Positions 36,601 through 47,444 of a stretch of DNA of 64,000 nt are shown here, piece after piece. Every line of letters starts with the position of its first letter. The first letter of the stretch is position 1. The translations under genes were made by a program, and so were the position numbers. This DNA is from Silene conica (Eukaryota; Streptophyta; Magnoliopsida; Caryophyllales; Caryophyllaceae), in NCBI GenBank assembly GCA_029255685.2, contig CM055318.2, positions 69,535,136-69,599,135 of the forward strand. The letters run 5' to 3'. Under the pieces are notes generated by a model. It had not been told where the DNA came from. It saw only the letters and a program-made list of their open reading frames with translations, and ran no database searches.

Positions 36601-37979
36601 GATCTTTGGCTTCATTGCCCATATCTCCTCGACAATTTTGCTAACAAAAAAAGCCACCTAATATCAATCCTATTAAAAACTGCTTCTACTTCTGTACTCC
36701 ATTGTGCAATATTCTCACTCCCATGTTTCAGTAAGTTGGCAGGCATCTAAATCTATGTTACTCCGATGCTCCATTTTGGTCGCGTGTCAAATACTTGGAA
36801 GTATCCAACATGACAAAACACTTCATTTTAGACCAAAAACTTAGAAAACTTCACGAAGAATAACCGTATCAGACACTAAGTCTATGACACATGCGACGTT
36901 GAAAATCTCAAATGCCTTGTCATGTATGTCCTTTCCTACCCAAGTGGATAATATTTGACTCGTCACAAATTTGCGACGAATATGTCCGTTACAAATGAGA
37001 ATATGTGATAATTTATGTAGGGTGTATGATTCTGGGTGGGATAGTCATACTTCTAAGTCTTTTGTAATCATCCGTTTATGTCTTATGTGGTACGACAATC
37101 GCAGGGTAGTAATGACGTGTGTGATAAGATATGCTTGTAGCTTAATCGTGCCCTATGCTTTTAATTAATCGAGTTAAAGCATTTTAATCTTGTTTTTTTT
37201 AGCTATTTAATATTTGCATTAGTAATTTCTTATTTCTTGCCCGTTAGAATATAGTTTAATTAAATAATTATTCACTCCTCAAATTAGTATAACGATATTA
37301 TACTTTTCAAAATTACATTCGCACGGACAATAGAATTTAAATTTCCATTAATAGTGATACCATAACTGAAAAAAACAATTATAAAGTGTTTACGTACCAA
37401 ATAATAACTAATGAACGGTGGTATACAAAAATTTAGATATCGACAACACTGAAAAATTGTATTGACATGCACGTTCCATGCATGCACATAATTGTTCCAT
37501 ATACGTGTGAGTGATTTTTGTTTTAGTTTAATGTTATGTTAAGTCAATTAGTACTTATCTTTGGACTTCTAGTTTACCAAAATTTTAAACTCTATTGGGT
37601 TCATCTTGAGTTGAGTAAATTAATTAATTCTAATTGATTTTGATAGACAGATTAAATTAGTAAATTATTGTCAACAATTTCAATGAAATATTTTAATCAA
37701 AGTTAACCTATACTCCGTAACTCGCACAGAATAATATATGGTTTATGGTAAATATCAGCTCAACGAAAATTGTAGAGAAACCCTAGTTCAATTGGCATGT
37801 ACTTTGGTCGCTGCCCTACGTACACTATATGCACCAGATATTAAGTATTCAAGCCATCCTTACAACGTAAGGAGGATGAAGCGGCAGATGGATTGATGAC
37901 TAAATAAAAATCAAATAATAAAACAAGTAATAAAGCAACTTATAATTATAATTTAATAATCGTATGATAATAGTACCAA
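33615..37979. other. non-coding spacer, partner of 16347-20715
   Basis: Same content as copy 1: AT-rich stretch, 72-bp tandem pair (36034-36177), unassigned short frames (36208-36396, 36553-36750, 36971-37168), the left 209-bp repeat (from about 37427) and the gene-flank homology. Confidence 0.6.
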
Positions 37980-37984
37980 TTTAG

Positions 37985-38554
37985 TGTTGGGGAAGCGTCC
38001 TGTAAACCCGGTGAGGGAGATTAATGTCACTCAACAACGAAACTAAGAAAGAACACGTACAACAAACGTAAGTAACAAAAATATAATGACACCACAATTA
38101 TCACGTGGAAACCCTTCTTAACTAAGGGAAAAACCACGGCTCTCTTGACAAATTAATTCACTTAATAAGATAATACAAAGTTCGTAAAGTACAATCACAC
38201 ACACTAGTATTGTTACTTTCTCTCAACTTTGTCTCACTCTTATTATATCTAATGGATGTTGAATACTCTATTTTCTCTCCTTAAGAACAATAAGTATTCT
38301 CACCAAATTATATTAATTTGCTTTTCTCCTTTTTGTGTGTACTAAAACAATTAGTACCATCACCTATTTATATTAAGAAGTTCTTAAAACTTCCAATAAA
38401 CCATTAATTGTTTTAATTAAAACAATTCTATAACTCTTTGTAGATTATATGTTTCTACTTCCAAAACGTAAACAATTTACGTATTTGCTTGTAAAACATT
38501 CCACACTTTATTTCAACATTTAATTGTTAGAGTTTTTGGGAGATTAATCCAACA
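37985..38554 (-). repeat. 3' LTR of the TR-GAG element
   Basis: 570 bp, identical by eye to 39969-40538. It lies after the purine tract in element orientation. Confidence 0.9.
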
Positions 38555-39887
38555 AATTCCTCCCTCGACCAAAAGCTCCAAACACCTCAACTATCTCGGA
38601 AAAACGGACTTTCTTATTTACGCCGGCCTTCCTTTTCACGCTATGTCCATCCACATAGCAAATATTGGTTTTCGTTTTCACCCCTCGCATTACCAAGCTT
38701 CTCCCACGATATACTTTACACCACTTACCACTACCAACATATCGGTTTCCTTGATTTGTCAACACGCCCAAAGAAATAATGTTGGAACACGCTTTAGGAA
38801 CATACCTCACATTTTTAAAAGTTCTTATAGTGTCATCATGGAGTTTCATTCTCACACTCCCTACACCCTCAACTTTTAATTTGAGACCGTCACCAACTTT
38901 AACATGCCCAAAGTCTCCAATAGTTTGCAAAGTATCAAACGCTCCTTGGTCTTTACACACATGCACAGAAGCACCCGAATCTATCACCCATTTTTCTTGA
39001 CACCTCATCTCATCTTGCGTAGTCAAGAATATATCTGCATCACTATTATTACCACATACAAGATTGGAAGAATCACCTATATCATCAACCTTAGCTTTGC
39101 CCAACTTTTCTCTTAAAGACTTTACACTTTTCAAGTCTTCCTTCATCATTGGACAATTTCGTTGAATATGGCCCTTCTCATGACAATAATAACACTCTAC
39201 ACTATCCATGTCCCTCGCGCGCGACTTTGATCTACTTCTTTGGCCATCTCCATATCTTTGTGATTTTCTCCCTCTTTCAAAGCCATCTGCCACGAGTGCT
39301 CCATCACTTGATGATGCATCTCCATCTATTTTTGCCATCATCCTTTCATTTTCTCTTACCACCGTTATTGCTTCATCTAAAGAGATCTTTTCTCTACCCA
39401 CAAGCATCGTCAACACAATGGGTTTAAAACTTTTCGGTAATGAAGCCAATAACAAGAGAGCTTGCTCTTGATCCGTTATCTTCTCATCGGCATTCAAGAG
39501 TTGGCACACTAATTGGTTGAATTTATTTATGTGGTCTTGCAAATTTGTATCACCCTCCTCCATTTTGAGTTGATACAACTCCCATCGCAAACATAGCCGG
39601 TTGGTGAGCGACTTTGATGCATACATGCCTTGCAACTTCTCTAACAAGGCCCTCGGCTCCTTCTCGCTCAAAAGATTATATTTAATCTCCGGTGCTACTG
39701 CCAACCTTATCATACTCACAGCTTTCTTTTTCTTTGACTCCCAATCAGACGCACTCATCTCCGTTGGTTTAGTCAATTCTAAAGCCACATCAAGACTCGA
39801 CTGTACAAGCAAGTCTTCAATTGTGCTCTTCCACACCATAAAATTCATTTTCCCATCAAACAAAGGAATATGAAATTTCTCCGCCAT
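38544..39887 (-). CDS. gag: Copia gag with aspartic protease start (no pol)
   Basis: A 447-residue frame from ATG 39887 (MAEKFHIPLFDGKMNFMVWK). The earlier part of the open frame overlaps the primer site and is not counted. It has a DUF4219/UBN2-like capsid region (about 1-200), then an Arg/Ser-rich linker and a CCHC knuckle CYYCHEKGHIQRNC (about 232-245). A protease active site WVIDSGASVHV (about 300-310) is followed by protease body and the start of the gag-pre-integrase region (GSGKWCKVYRGRSLVMRGVK). The frame then runs through the purine tract into the LTR, so its last residues (GRGRNLLD) are encoded by priming signals. No frameshift or stop interrupts it. With identical LTRs, the protein could still be made; mobility would need integrase and RT in trans. 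Confidence 0.85.
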   Translation of the reverse strand: MAEKFHIPLFDGKMNFMVWKSTIEDLLVQSSLDVALELTKPTEMSASDWESKKKKAVSMIRLAVAPEIKYNLLSEKEPRALLEKLQGMYASKSLTNRLCLRWELYQLKMEEGDTNLQDHINKFNQLVCQLLNADEKITDQEQALLLLASLPKSFKPIVLTMLVGREKISLDEAITVVRENERMMAKIDGDASSSDGALVADGFERGRKSQRYGDGQRSRSKSRARDMDSVECYYCHEKGHIQRNCPMMKEDLKSVKSLREKLGKAKVDDIGDSSNLVCGNNSDADIFLTTQDEMRCQEKWVIDSGASVHVCKDQGAFDTLQTIGDFGHVKVGDGLKLKVEGVGSVRMKLHDDTIRTFKNVRYVPKACSNIISLGVLTNQGNRYVGSGKWCKVYRGRSLVMRGVKTKTNICYVDGHSVKRKAGVNKKVRFSEIVEVFGAFGRGRNLLD

Positions 39888-39948
39888 CTTACTTACGATA
39901 ATAAGTTCCTCCCTAATACGGAATCTCCCACACCTCCCAATATACAGA

Positions 39949-39968
39949 ACCTTCGGCTCTGATACCAC
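39949..39968 (-). promoter_or_regulatory. primer binding site of the TR-GAG element
   Basis: Minus strand GTGGTATCAGAGCCGAAGGT adjoining the 5' LTR; contains TGGTATCAGAGC, complementary to the initiator-Met tRNA 3' end. Confidence 0.85.
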
Positions 39969-40538
39969 TGTTGGGGAAGCGTCCTGTAAACCCGGTGAGG
40001 GAGATTAATGTCACTCAACAACGAAACTAAGAAAGAACACGTACAACAAACGTAAGTAACAAAAATATAATGACACCACAATTATCACGTGGAAACCCTT
40101 CTTAACTAAGGGAAAAACCACGGCTCTCTTGACAAATTAATTCACTTAATAAGATAATACAAAGTTCGTAAAGTACAATCACACACACTAGTATTGTTAC
40201 TTTCTCTCAACTTTGTCTCACTCTTATTATATCTAATGGATGTTGAATACTCTATTTTCTCTCCTTAAGAACAATAAGTATTCTCACCAAATTATATTAA
40301 TTTGCTTTTCTCCTTTTTGTGTGTACTAAAACAATTAGTACCATCACCTATTTATATTAAGAAGTTCTTAAAACTTCCAATAAACCATTAATTGTTTTAA
40401 TTAAAACAATTCTATAACTCTTTGTAGATTATATGTTTCTACTTCCAAAACGTAAACAATTTACGTATTTGCTTGTAAAACATTCCACACTTTATTTCAA
40501 CATTTAATTGTTAGAGTTTTTGGGAGATTAATCCAACA
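39969..40538 (-). repeat. 5' LTR of the TR-GAG element
   Basis: 570 bp; in element orientation it precedes the primer site. TG...CA ends. Confidence 0.9.
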
Positions 40539-40717
40539 TTTAGTAAGACCAAAAGATTACGTTGACAAGCTCCATGCATGCAGTCATGCACATCTTTATT
40601 CCATCTAACTACGTATATCAATATCATGCTAATCATTGTCCTAATTAACATAATCTAACGACATTTATTAATAATCTAACTATAACTATTAAATCTGTCT
40701 AAAACAGAATAATATAA

Positions 40718-40793
40718 TTAAGTGGATGGCGATGGAGCAGAAGCGGAACAATGGTGGGTAATGATAGCCTCCAAAATTGGTAGAGGATGCTTA
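40718..40793 (-). pseudogene. 3' remnant of the prolamin-like gene (copy 2)
   Basis: Counterpart of 20897-20972 with the same truncation point and stop context. The TR-GAG element sits about 180 bp away in its 3' flank. Confidence 0.85.
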
Positions 40794-41282
40794 AAAATTT
40801 AGATATCGACCACACTGAAAAATTGTTTTGACAAGCACGTTCCATGCATGCACATAATTGTTCCTTATACGTGTGAGTGATTTTTGTCTTAGTTTAATGT
40901 TATGTTAAGTCAATTAGTACTTATTTTGGACTTCTAGTTTACCAAAATTTTAAATTCTATTGGGTTCGTCTTGAGTGGAGTAAATTAATTAATTCTAATT
41001 AGGGTTTTTTGTCTAACACCACCATTAAAAAACTTTTTCTTCCAAACACCACCTTTAAAAAAATTATTTGTCAAACACCACCTTTAATAAATATTTTTTT
41101 GTCAAACACCACATTTTGGCCAAAGTTTCAGCATTTGTGATGGGGTGACTTTCAGTCGAAGTTTGAGATAGCAAACGAAGTCGGTTTAGAGTGTTCTTGA
41201 ACTCGTTGGAAAAGTGGGAGTACATGCTTTCCAACGGCTGTCAACACGGTGGTCAAAAGTGTCCTTATGTGGGGTAGATTGA

Positions 41283-41322
41283 TGTGTAAAGTAAGGCTAT
41301 GTGACTAGCCTTACTTTACACA
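41283..41322. other. perfect 17-bp inverted repeat, 6-nt loop (copy 2)
   Basis: Identical to 21462-21501. Confidence 0.85.
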
Positions 41323-42115
41323 AATGTACAACTGTAATTAACTTTTTTTTGGGAATTTTTAAGTGATAATTTTGTGTTTTTTCTTTTATTATTTACTTCC
41401 TCATTTTTAACAAAAAAAGTGTTTGACAAGGTATAACTCACGTTTAAAAGTTCTAAAAGCGGCAATTTTTTTTGCAAATTGACCCATTTTATTAAATCTT
41501 TGATATGGTTAAAAAAAATTTCAGTTTATAAACTCGTGGCAAAAATTATGGTCAGTCAAACTTTAAACTTTGACCGATCGTACCTCTTTGTAGCGAGTTC
41601 CGAATGAGGCGTTCTTTTTCAAATAGATGATTATACAACCAGTTGTATAGATCTGGTAATATAGATTTCGAGCTTTACAACAAATAATTAAAGCTTATAC
41701 ATATATTTTACGAGCTTTATTGAAAATAATCTGAGCGTCGTTATACAAAAAATTGTAACTCAAAACATTATATTGAAACTCAAAAATAATACATATAAAA
41801 AACCCAAAGATTTAAATTTTAACACAGAAAATTATAGTGCAAGAAAAAATTGTTAAAAGCTCAAAAAAATTTCATATAAGCTCAATTAGATTTGTATTAG
41901 ATGCACGACGCTCATATACATCTGAATATATAATAATCCTATTTGTGATTCTTTTTTCAAATAGACCACGTTTATGATATTTTTTATGATCATTAACAAA
42001 TTCACAATTGATGAGCAAATTAAATGATCAAAACCTAATTCACATACAAATTACAGGCCAATCAATTTAATTTCAAAGATCGAAATCATTTGCAAACGAT
42101 TTGAACATCAATTTA

Positions 42116-42827
42116 GGGACGTGCTTTTTCACATACGGATTTTACTCTTTTACATACGATTTTTACCACATTGTCCTTTTCATTTCTTTTATCATTCAGC
42201 CAATTAATTTTTTTTCTCTCCCTCTTCATCCCCTTAAACACCAATTGATAACAACAACCACCGACCTACCCGTTCACCGTGAAGTAATACTTAATTAATT
42301 AAATAAAATCAAAACAAAATTTTAAAAAAGAAGAGAGAAAAACTGGGAACAAAAACAAAAACTAAAAAAGAGAAGTAAAAAACTAAACAACATGTAATAC
42401 TAATAAAAAAAGAAAAAAAGGGGGGAAGGTGAAACCCAGCGAGACGTCGATAACTCTATACGCACAAACACAACCAACGATAACATCGACGGACGTCGAC
42501 AACCCTGGATGCTGACAATCAAGAAACCCGATACCAACAACCTAGAGAGCCGATCACCATAGTTAACCGTTGTGCAAACCCAAAATGACCGTCAACCACC
42601 GTGTCATCCACCACTCACAAACCGTAATTAACATTTGACTATGTAAATAATTTCAGTAAAATATAAACTTAATAATTGCAAACATTCAATAATTTTAGGG
42701 CAAATTGTATAAATAAGAGTTGTAAAAGGGGTTTATGTTTAGAGTAAAGGGTAGTATATGAAAATTTTATAAAAAAAATGTATTGTCAAAAAGTAAAATT
42801 CGTATGTGAAAAAGTAATTCCGTCGCA
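42116..42827. mobile_element. non-autonomous TIR element (copy 2)
   Basis: Partner of 22295-23011, with a 5-bp deletion near 42270. Confidence 0.5.
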
Positions 42828-43196
42828 AAGTTAAATTATATGAAGGGTAAATTGATTAATACTCCTTTATATAATCTTCTCTATTAAAACAACCACAGTC
42901 AACACTCTGGTTAATTGCATATTTTTTTTATTTTCTTTTATTTTTTCAAGTAAAGGGCCCCCACTCATGTTTATTAACATTTATTTTAACATTTTTTTTA
43001 TAAATTTAAAAGCAATTATGTCAATTATGCAGTACAACTTGAAATTAACAATAAGTAAAATTACAAATATATAATCTCATGATTTGATAATAAACAATCA
43101 TATAAATTAAGAATTTTTTGTAATCAAAGAACTGAAACATATTATTACTACAACAAAAAAAAATAGATAACTAATATATCTTCATATTAAAAAATT

Positions 43197-44336
43197 GGAA
43201 AATTTACAATTTACCACCTTTTATGTTCCATTTTTTAAAATTTACCAACTATTATATTCTACTTTACAAATAACCACCTAACATTCATGTTTATAGCCCC
43301 ATTCTCACTTATTTTACGTTTTATTGACTATTTTATATAATTATTCACTCGAATTCATCTATCCATCTTACATAAATTTGCATTGACCAATATACCCTTA
43401 TTCATTGCATAATGCATATACTCGAATTCATCTAACCGTAGTACTTATTATTTACTTGTCAGCTTAAGGTCATTCACATCTTATTTTTTCAAATTAGAAA
43501 AATCTACAACTATGAACAAGGAACCCTAAAAATCAATTTCTCCCCTTTCTTCACCCTTTATCATCAAATTTTCCTCTATTTTCACCCTCTTTATCACTGA
43601 AAACTAATTAATTTTGGTTAATTTATCTTTCATTTCTTTTGAATTTGGAATTTGGAGTTAATTTGTCTGTGATTTGGAAATTGAAGTTATTTTGTTTTTG
43701 TATTATTAAGAACGTTATGTAACATGGAGTATGTGAATTGGTTTGTCAAGTATAATTTTGAAGCTTATTTTGATTCTACTCTACTCGTTTATCTATTTTA
43801 GCAGAATTTAGGAATTCATACTACTCAATTTAAACATGGAATTTCCGATTTGTTAAGAATTTAATAACTATTTACATTGTCCTTTTTTTTTAAATTGTTT
43901 CAGCATTCACCCGAACCTTTAACTGATATATGGAAAAATGAAAACTTAACGAACTCTGATTATGGCGAAAGTGACTTACTGATGTACAAATATGAGAGGG
44001 TACAAATGCACAAGTATGAACAATTGGGGAAAACACTAGTTAAAGACACAATTTCTAGGGAAGAATTGGGGGTTGGGGATGAATACACGGGCACAATTAT
44101 ATCTGGGAAATTATATCTAATGAATAAGGAATAAGGGTATATGGGTCATTGAAAATTTACGTAAGACGATAAAAAGAAATCGATCCGATAATTACACAAA
44201 ATCGTCAATAGAATGTAAAATAAGTGAAAATGGTGGGGATGAACATAAAAGTTAGGTGATTATTTATAAATCAGAACATAATAGGTGGTAAATTGTAAAA
44301 TTAAAAACATAATAGGTGGTAAATTGTAATTTTTCC
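43197..44336 (+). mobile_element. Mutator-like element with 9-bp target duplication (copy 2)
   Basis: Partner of 23381-24520. TAAAAAATT flanks both ends (43188-43196, 44337-44345), and the internal frame (ending at 44134) is unchanged. Confidence 0.8.
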
Positions 44337-44695
44337 TAAAAAATTAATTAAAACGGATGATAAAAATGCAAAAATAGAACGAGTTTACAATCTACTTCCA
44401 AATTTATAATCACGATTGAGGAAAGACATTACAATATTAATTAAATAAAGTCAAATAATAAAACAAGTAATAGAGCAACTATTTATAATTTAATAATCGT
44501 ATGATAATAGTAGCAATTTAGTAAGACCAAAAGACTACGTTGAGAAGCTCCATGCATGCAGTCATGCACATCTTTATTCCATCTAACTACGTATATCAAT
44601 ATCATGCTAATCATTGTCCTAATTAACATAATCTAACGACATTTATTAGTAATCTAACTATAACTATTAAATCTCTGTAAAACACAATAATATAA

Positions 44696-45268
44696 TTAAC
44701 TCGATGGCGATGGAGCAGAAGCGGAACAATGGTGGGTAATGATACCCTCCAAAATTGGTAGAGGATGCTTAACAAGTGGTTGGCAAGCATCTTCGATCTT
44801 CTCAAGAGCACCGCAACACTGCGCGCCAAGTTTAACATTACGTGTCATAATATAGTGATGAAGATCGTGTAAACAAGCTCCCATCTTCTTGTCGTGGACG
44901 GCCATGAAGCACTCCCTCTGTTCTTTGGTAGCCATATGGTGGGGATGGAATGGGAATCTAAGGTGTGGGTGGAATGGAAATTTCAAAAGTGCGTCTAAGT
45001 CCTCCGAGTTGTCAGAGTCACCGGTGCTCGGAGAGGTTGGGGGTTGAGCGGCGTAAGGGAATGGGAAACCGGGAAAGTGAAAGTGTGGGTGGAAGTGTGG
45101 GTGTGGGAACGGGAAACGGTGATGTTCGTGTAGGAATGGATGCGGGTGGAACCATGGATGCATAAATATAGCTTCGGCTTCAGTTTCGGATTTGGTTTGT
45201 TGTTCAACTTGGGCATTGCCGATAATGGCCAACAACAAAACCAGAAAAGAGATTGCAAAAACCTTCAT
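44696..45268 (-). CDS. secreted His-rich prolamin-like (EC1-type) protein, copy 3
   Basis: A 190-residue protein identical to copies 1 and 2 except residues 30-31 (Glu-Ala instead of Asp-Pro). Signal peptide, both His tracts and all six cysteines are intact. The DNA of its 3' two-thirds is identical to the other copies. The 5' end of the coding sequence has several changes (GGGAACGGG for GGGAATGGG at 45109, CTTCGGCTTCAG for CTTCCGGGTCAG, GGATTTGG for GGATTTCG, AACCAG for AACGAG). The leader and promoter are strongly diverged: the leader is shorter and the TATA box is a single TATATAAA. The start is confirmed here, because no in-frame upstream extension exists. Expression may differ from copies 1 and 2 because the promoter is not shared. 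Confidence 0.85.
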   Translation of the reverse strand: MKVFAISFLVLLLAIIGNAQVEQQTKSETEAEAIFMHPWFHPHPFLHEHHRFPFPHPHFHPHFHFPGFPFPYAAQPPTSPSTGDSDNSEDLDALLKFPFHPHLRFPFHPHHMATKEQRECFMAVHDKKMGACLHDLHHYIMTRNVKLGAQCCGALEKIEDACQPLVKHPLPILEGIITHHCSASAPSPSS

Positions 45269-45354
45269 TGCTTAGAATTTATTTGTGTTTTATGGGAGAG
45301 ATGAATTGAGATTGGTGTGGTTTATGAATGGAATAAATATGGAATTGGTGGGGG

Positions 45355-45362
45355 TTTATATA
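45355..45362 (-). promoter_or_regulatory. TATA box of prolamin-like gene 3
   Basis: Minus-strand TATATAAA about 90 bp upstream of the ATG, in a promoter only distantly similar to that of genes 1 and 2. Confidence 0.6.
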
Positions 45363-47143
45363 GTGTTTGTAAGATGTGTTTCATATCAAGTCAAATACTT
45401 GTTGTGTTATTGAGATCAATGGACTACGATTTTGGTGATTAATAAGTTTGATTATGATTGTAAAAATTAATAAGTTATTTTAATTAGAGTTTGTAACTAA
45501 ATAGACTATGTGGTTGAATTGTGTGAAAGCTTTCGCACTTGATAAGTAATAATTAGATTATAACTAGGTTATAACCCGTGAACTTCACGGGTCTGCTTTT
45601 ATTAATTTAAATTAATTAGACCTGGCAAAAATATACCGAACCCGAATAATGGATCGAAATTACCTGAACCGACACCTGACCGTACATCTGAAATATATAA
45701 CTTCAACTTCATCCGAAACCTGAATCAACCTGAATTGAATCGAAACCGAACCGAATTTGTAATATCCGAAATAAACCTGAAATCGAATGAACCTGAACCG
45801 TTTCAACCTGAACTGTTTTGATCTGAACCGAAACTTACCTGAACCGATTTCTACCCGTAAAATGATAACTAAAACCCAACATTTCAACCCGAAATGACCC
45901 GAATGTTAAAAAATAAAAGTCAAAACATAATCATATTAAAAAACAAAACATAAAGTTTTTCACAATTTCACTTGTTTAGCCTTAAACCTCTAATTTTGTT
46001 CTTTTTTTTTTTAGTAAAAGTTAAGTACTCCGTATAAAATATATTAAGAACAAAAGTAAGACTACATCTAATACAAGTAATCCTAAGCTAAGATTACCCT
46101 ACAGGACTCGCTCATCTATTAGCAAGAATCTTTCTTAGTCAATTAGTCTGCTTGTCTTGCATCTTGCAATCCTCTTTGTATTTTCTTCTTTTGAAAAAAA
46201 GGCTCATGTCCAAGTCCTAGTTCCACGGTTCACTACTTATCTACATTTTTGTGATAGGTTAAGACATTCATTCCCGCCAAGTAAGAGGAAAGAACTCTTC
46301 CAGTAGATCCTGGATCTAGGCAAGCGACTATATATGCGACGCTTCCGTCAACAAAGAAGTAAGGGGGTGGAATTCCAGCCGAATCTCTAGAATAACTCCA
46401 TGAATTCTACCGATCTACACGGCCAGAATCACGCGTATCTGCTAGTACTTTGACAGGGGATTGCATTCGCAGGCAAAACCCACTGCACGCCCCAATGCTA
46501 CACCACTGCCATCCTCAAAAGAACACGACAATGCTAGCTTCAGGGTGCTACTCTGCCTGAACAGCAGCAGTTCCTGCACACTACTGTACTTGCCATTAAA
46601 AAGTAAAGACAGTAGTTTTTTGAAGATGATTTCAAAGTACAGAACAAGATGTATATATAGGCACAATTTAGGCGGTAAAATAACTCATCTCGTCTTCATT
46701 TTCGCGGGTAATTTGATGGAAAGCGTAAAAATAATTCCAAATTCTCCAAAAATTGGAGCCAAAATATGATTAGTTCCGATTTTTGTTGAACTGAAAGAAA
46801 TAAAGTAAATAAATCAATTATTTTTACAATATATGACTGCGAATTTATTCAATTTAACGGAAAAGATTAAAAGAATTTGAAAGAAGAGATTTAGTTAAAC
46901 AATATAACTTACCAAAAGCCCAAATCTGAAAATTTTACAAATCAGAAAAATAATTAATTAAAAAATTAGGGATAATTAAGGATTTACTTACCATAATGAG
47001 AAATCCTTTCCATATTTACAAATTTACGATAACTGATATAATGATATTTGAGTTTTTTAATTTTTATGCTATGGAAGAATGAAGATAACGACGGATCGGA
47101 CGGAACTCATGGAAGATTGGAATTTGGAACTTGGAAAGTTGGA

Positions 47144-47405
47144 GAACGATTTTTTGAAATGGCGCTCAAAAACAAAGTAATTGTCATTTTGGGTTGGATT
47201 TCAAAGTAATTGTCAAAATGGTGTCCACGTAGGCTCGGGTTTTCCGACCCTTAAACACGCCATTACAAATGGCGTGTTTATAATGCATACCTTGGTCAGA
47301 AACTTGGAAAAACAAAAGACCCAAACACGCCAATACGAGTGGCGTGTCTTAAGCAACCAAAACGACAATTACTTTGTTTTTTAGCGCCATTTCAAAAAAT
47401 CGTTC
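47144..47405. mobile_element. Mutator-type MITE, 262 bp
   Basis: Perfect outer TIR GAACGATTTTTTGAAATGGCG on both ends, extending with few mismatches to about 50 bp (AAACAAAGTAATTGTC), flanked by perfect 9-bp AAAGTTGGA duplications (47135-47143, 47406-47414). Inside are smaller palindromes around CACGCCATTACAAATGGCGTG. The frame at 47181-47384 is just MITE sequence. Confidence 0.9.
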
Positions 47406-47444
47406 AAAGTTGGAAGAGATAAATAATTAGATATTAAGTAAGAA

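Larger units (their letters stand above)
37985..40538 (-). mobile_element. TR-GAG type Copia element with identical LTRs
   Basis: Two 570-bp LTRs (37985-38554 and 39969-40538, TGTTGGGG...ATCCAACA) look identical and are flanked by perfect TTTAG target duplications (37980-37984, 40539-40543). Copy 1 of the large duplication keeps the empty site (CCAATTTAGTAAGACC, about 20713), so the insertion postdates that duplication. Read on the minus strand there is an iMet-type primer site (GTGGTATCAGAGCCGAAGGT, next to 39968), one gag-protease frame, then the purine tract GAGGGAGGAATT touching the other LTR. Integrase, RT and RNase H are missing. Elements with LTRs and only gag are described in plants as TR-GAGs; this one keeps protease too. 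Confidence 0.95.
24674..44489. repeat. tandem segmental duplication, copy 2 (19.8 kb with insertion)
   Basis: Repeats 7461-24673 in order, plus a 2.55 kb TR-GAG retroelement at 37985-40538, seven extra ATT units and a doubled ~41-bp segment (25739-25823). Small changes include a 6-bp loss in CTCAAGCCTAAAC after the Gypsy primer site and a 5-bp loss near 42270. Confidence 0.95.
44490..45400. repeat. third, partial copy of the duplicated segment
   Basis: The 3' flank and most of the gene match copy 2 exactly by eye. From about 45108 toward the promoter, differences build up. Beyond the ATG only patchy homology remains, to about 45400 (GTGTTTCATATCAAGTCAAATAC is still recognisable). The spacer does not recur after this. 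Confidence 0.85.

Noticed and set aside
46461-46769. Possible RNase H or host exon in the hAT-like element
   Set aside because: A GC-richer island, but no domain motif strong enough to name; mentioned only as possible capture.
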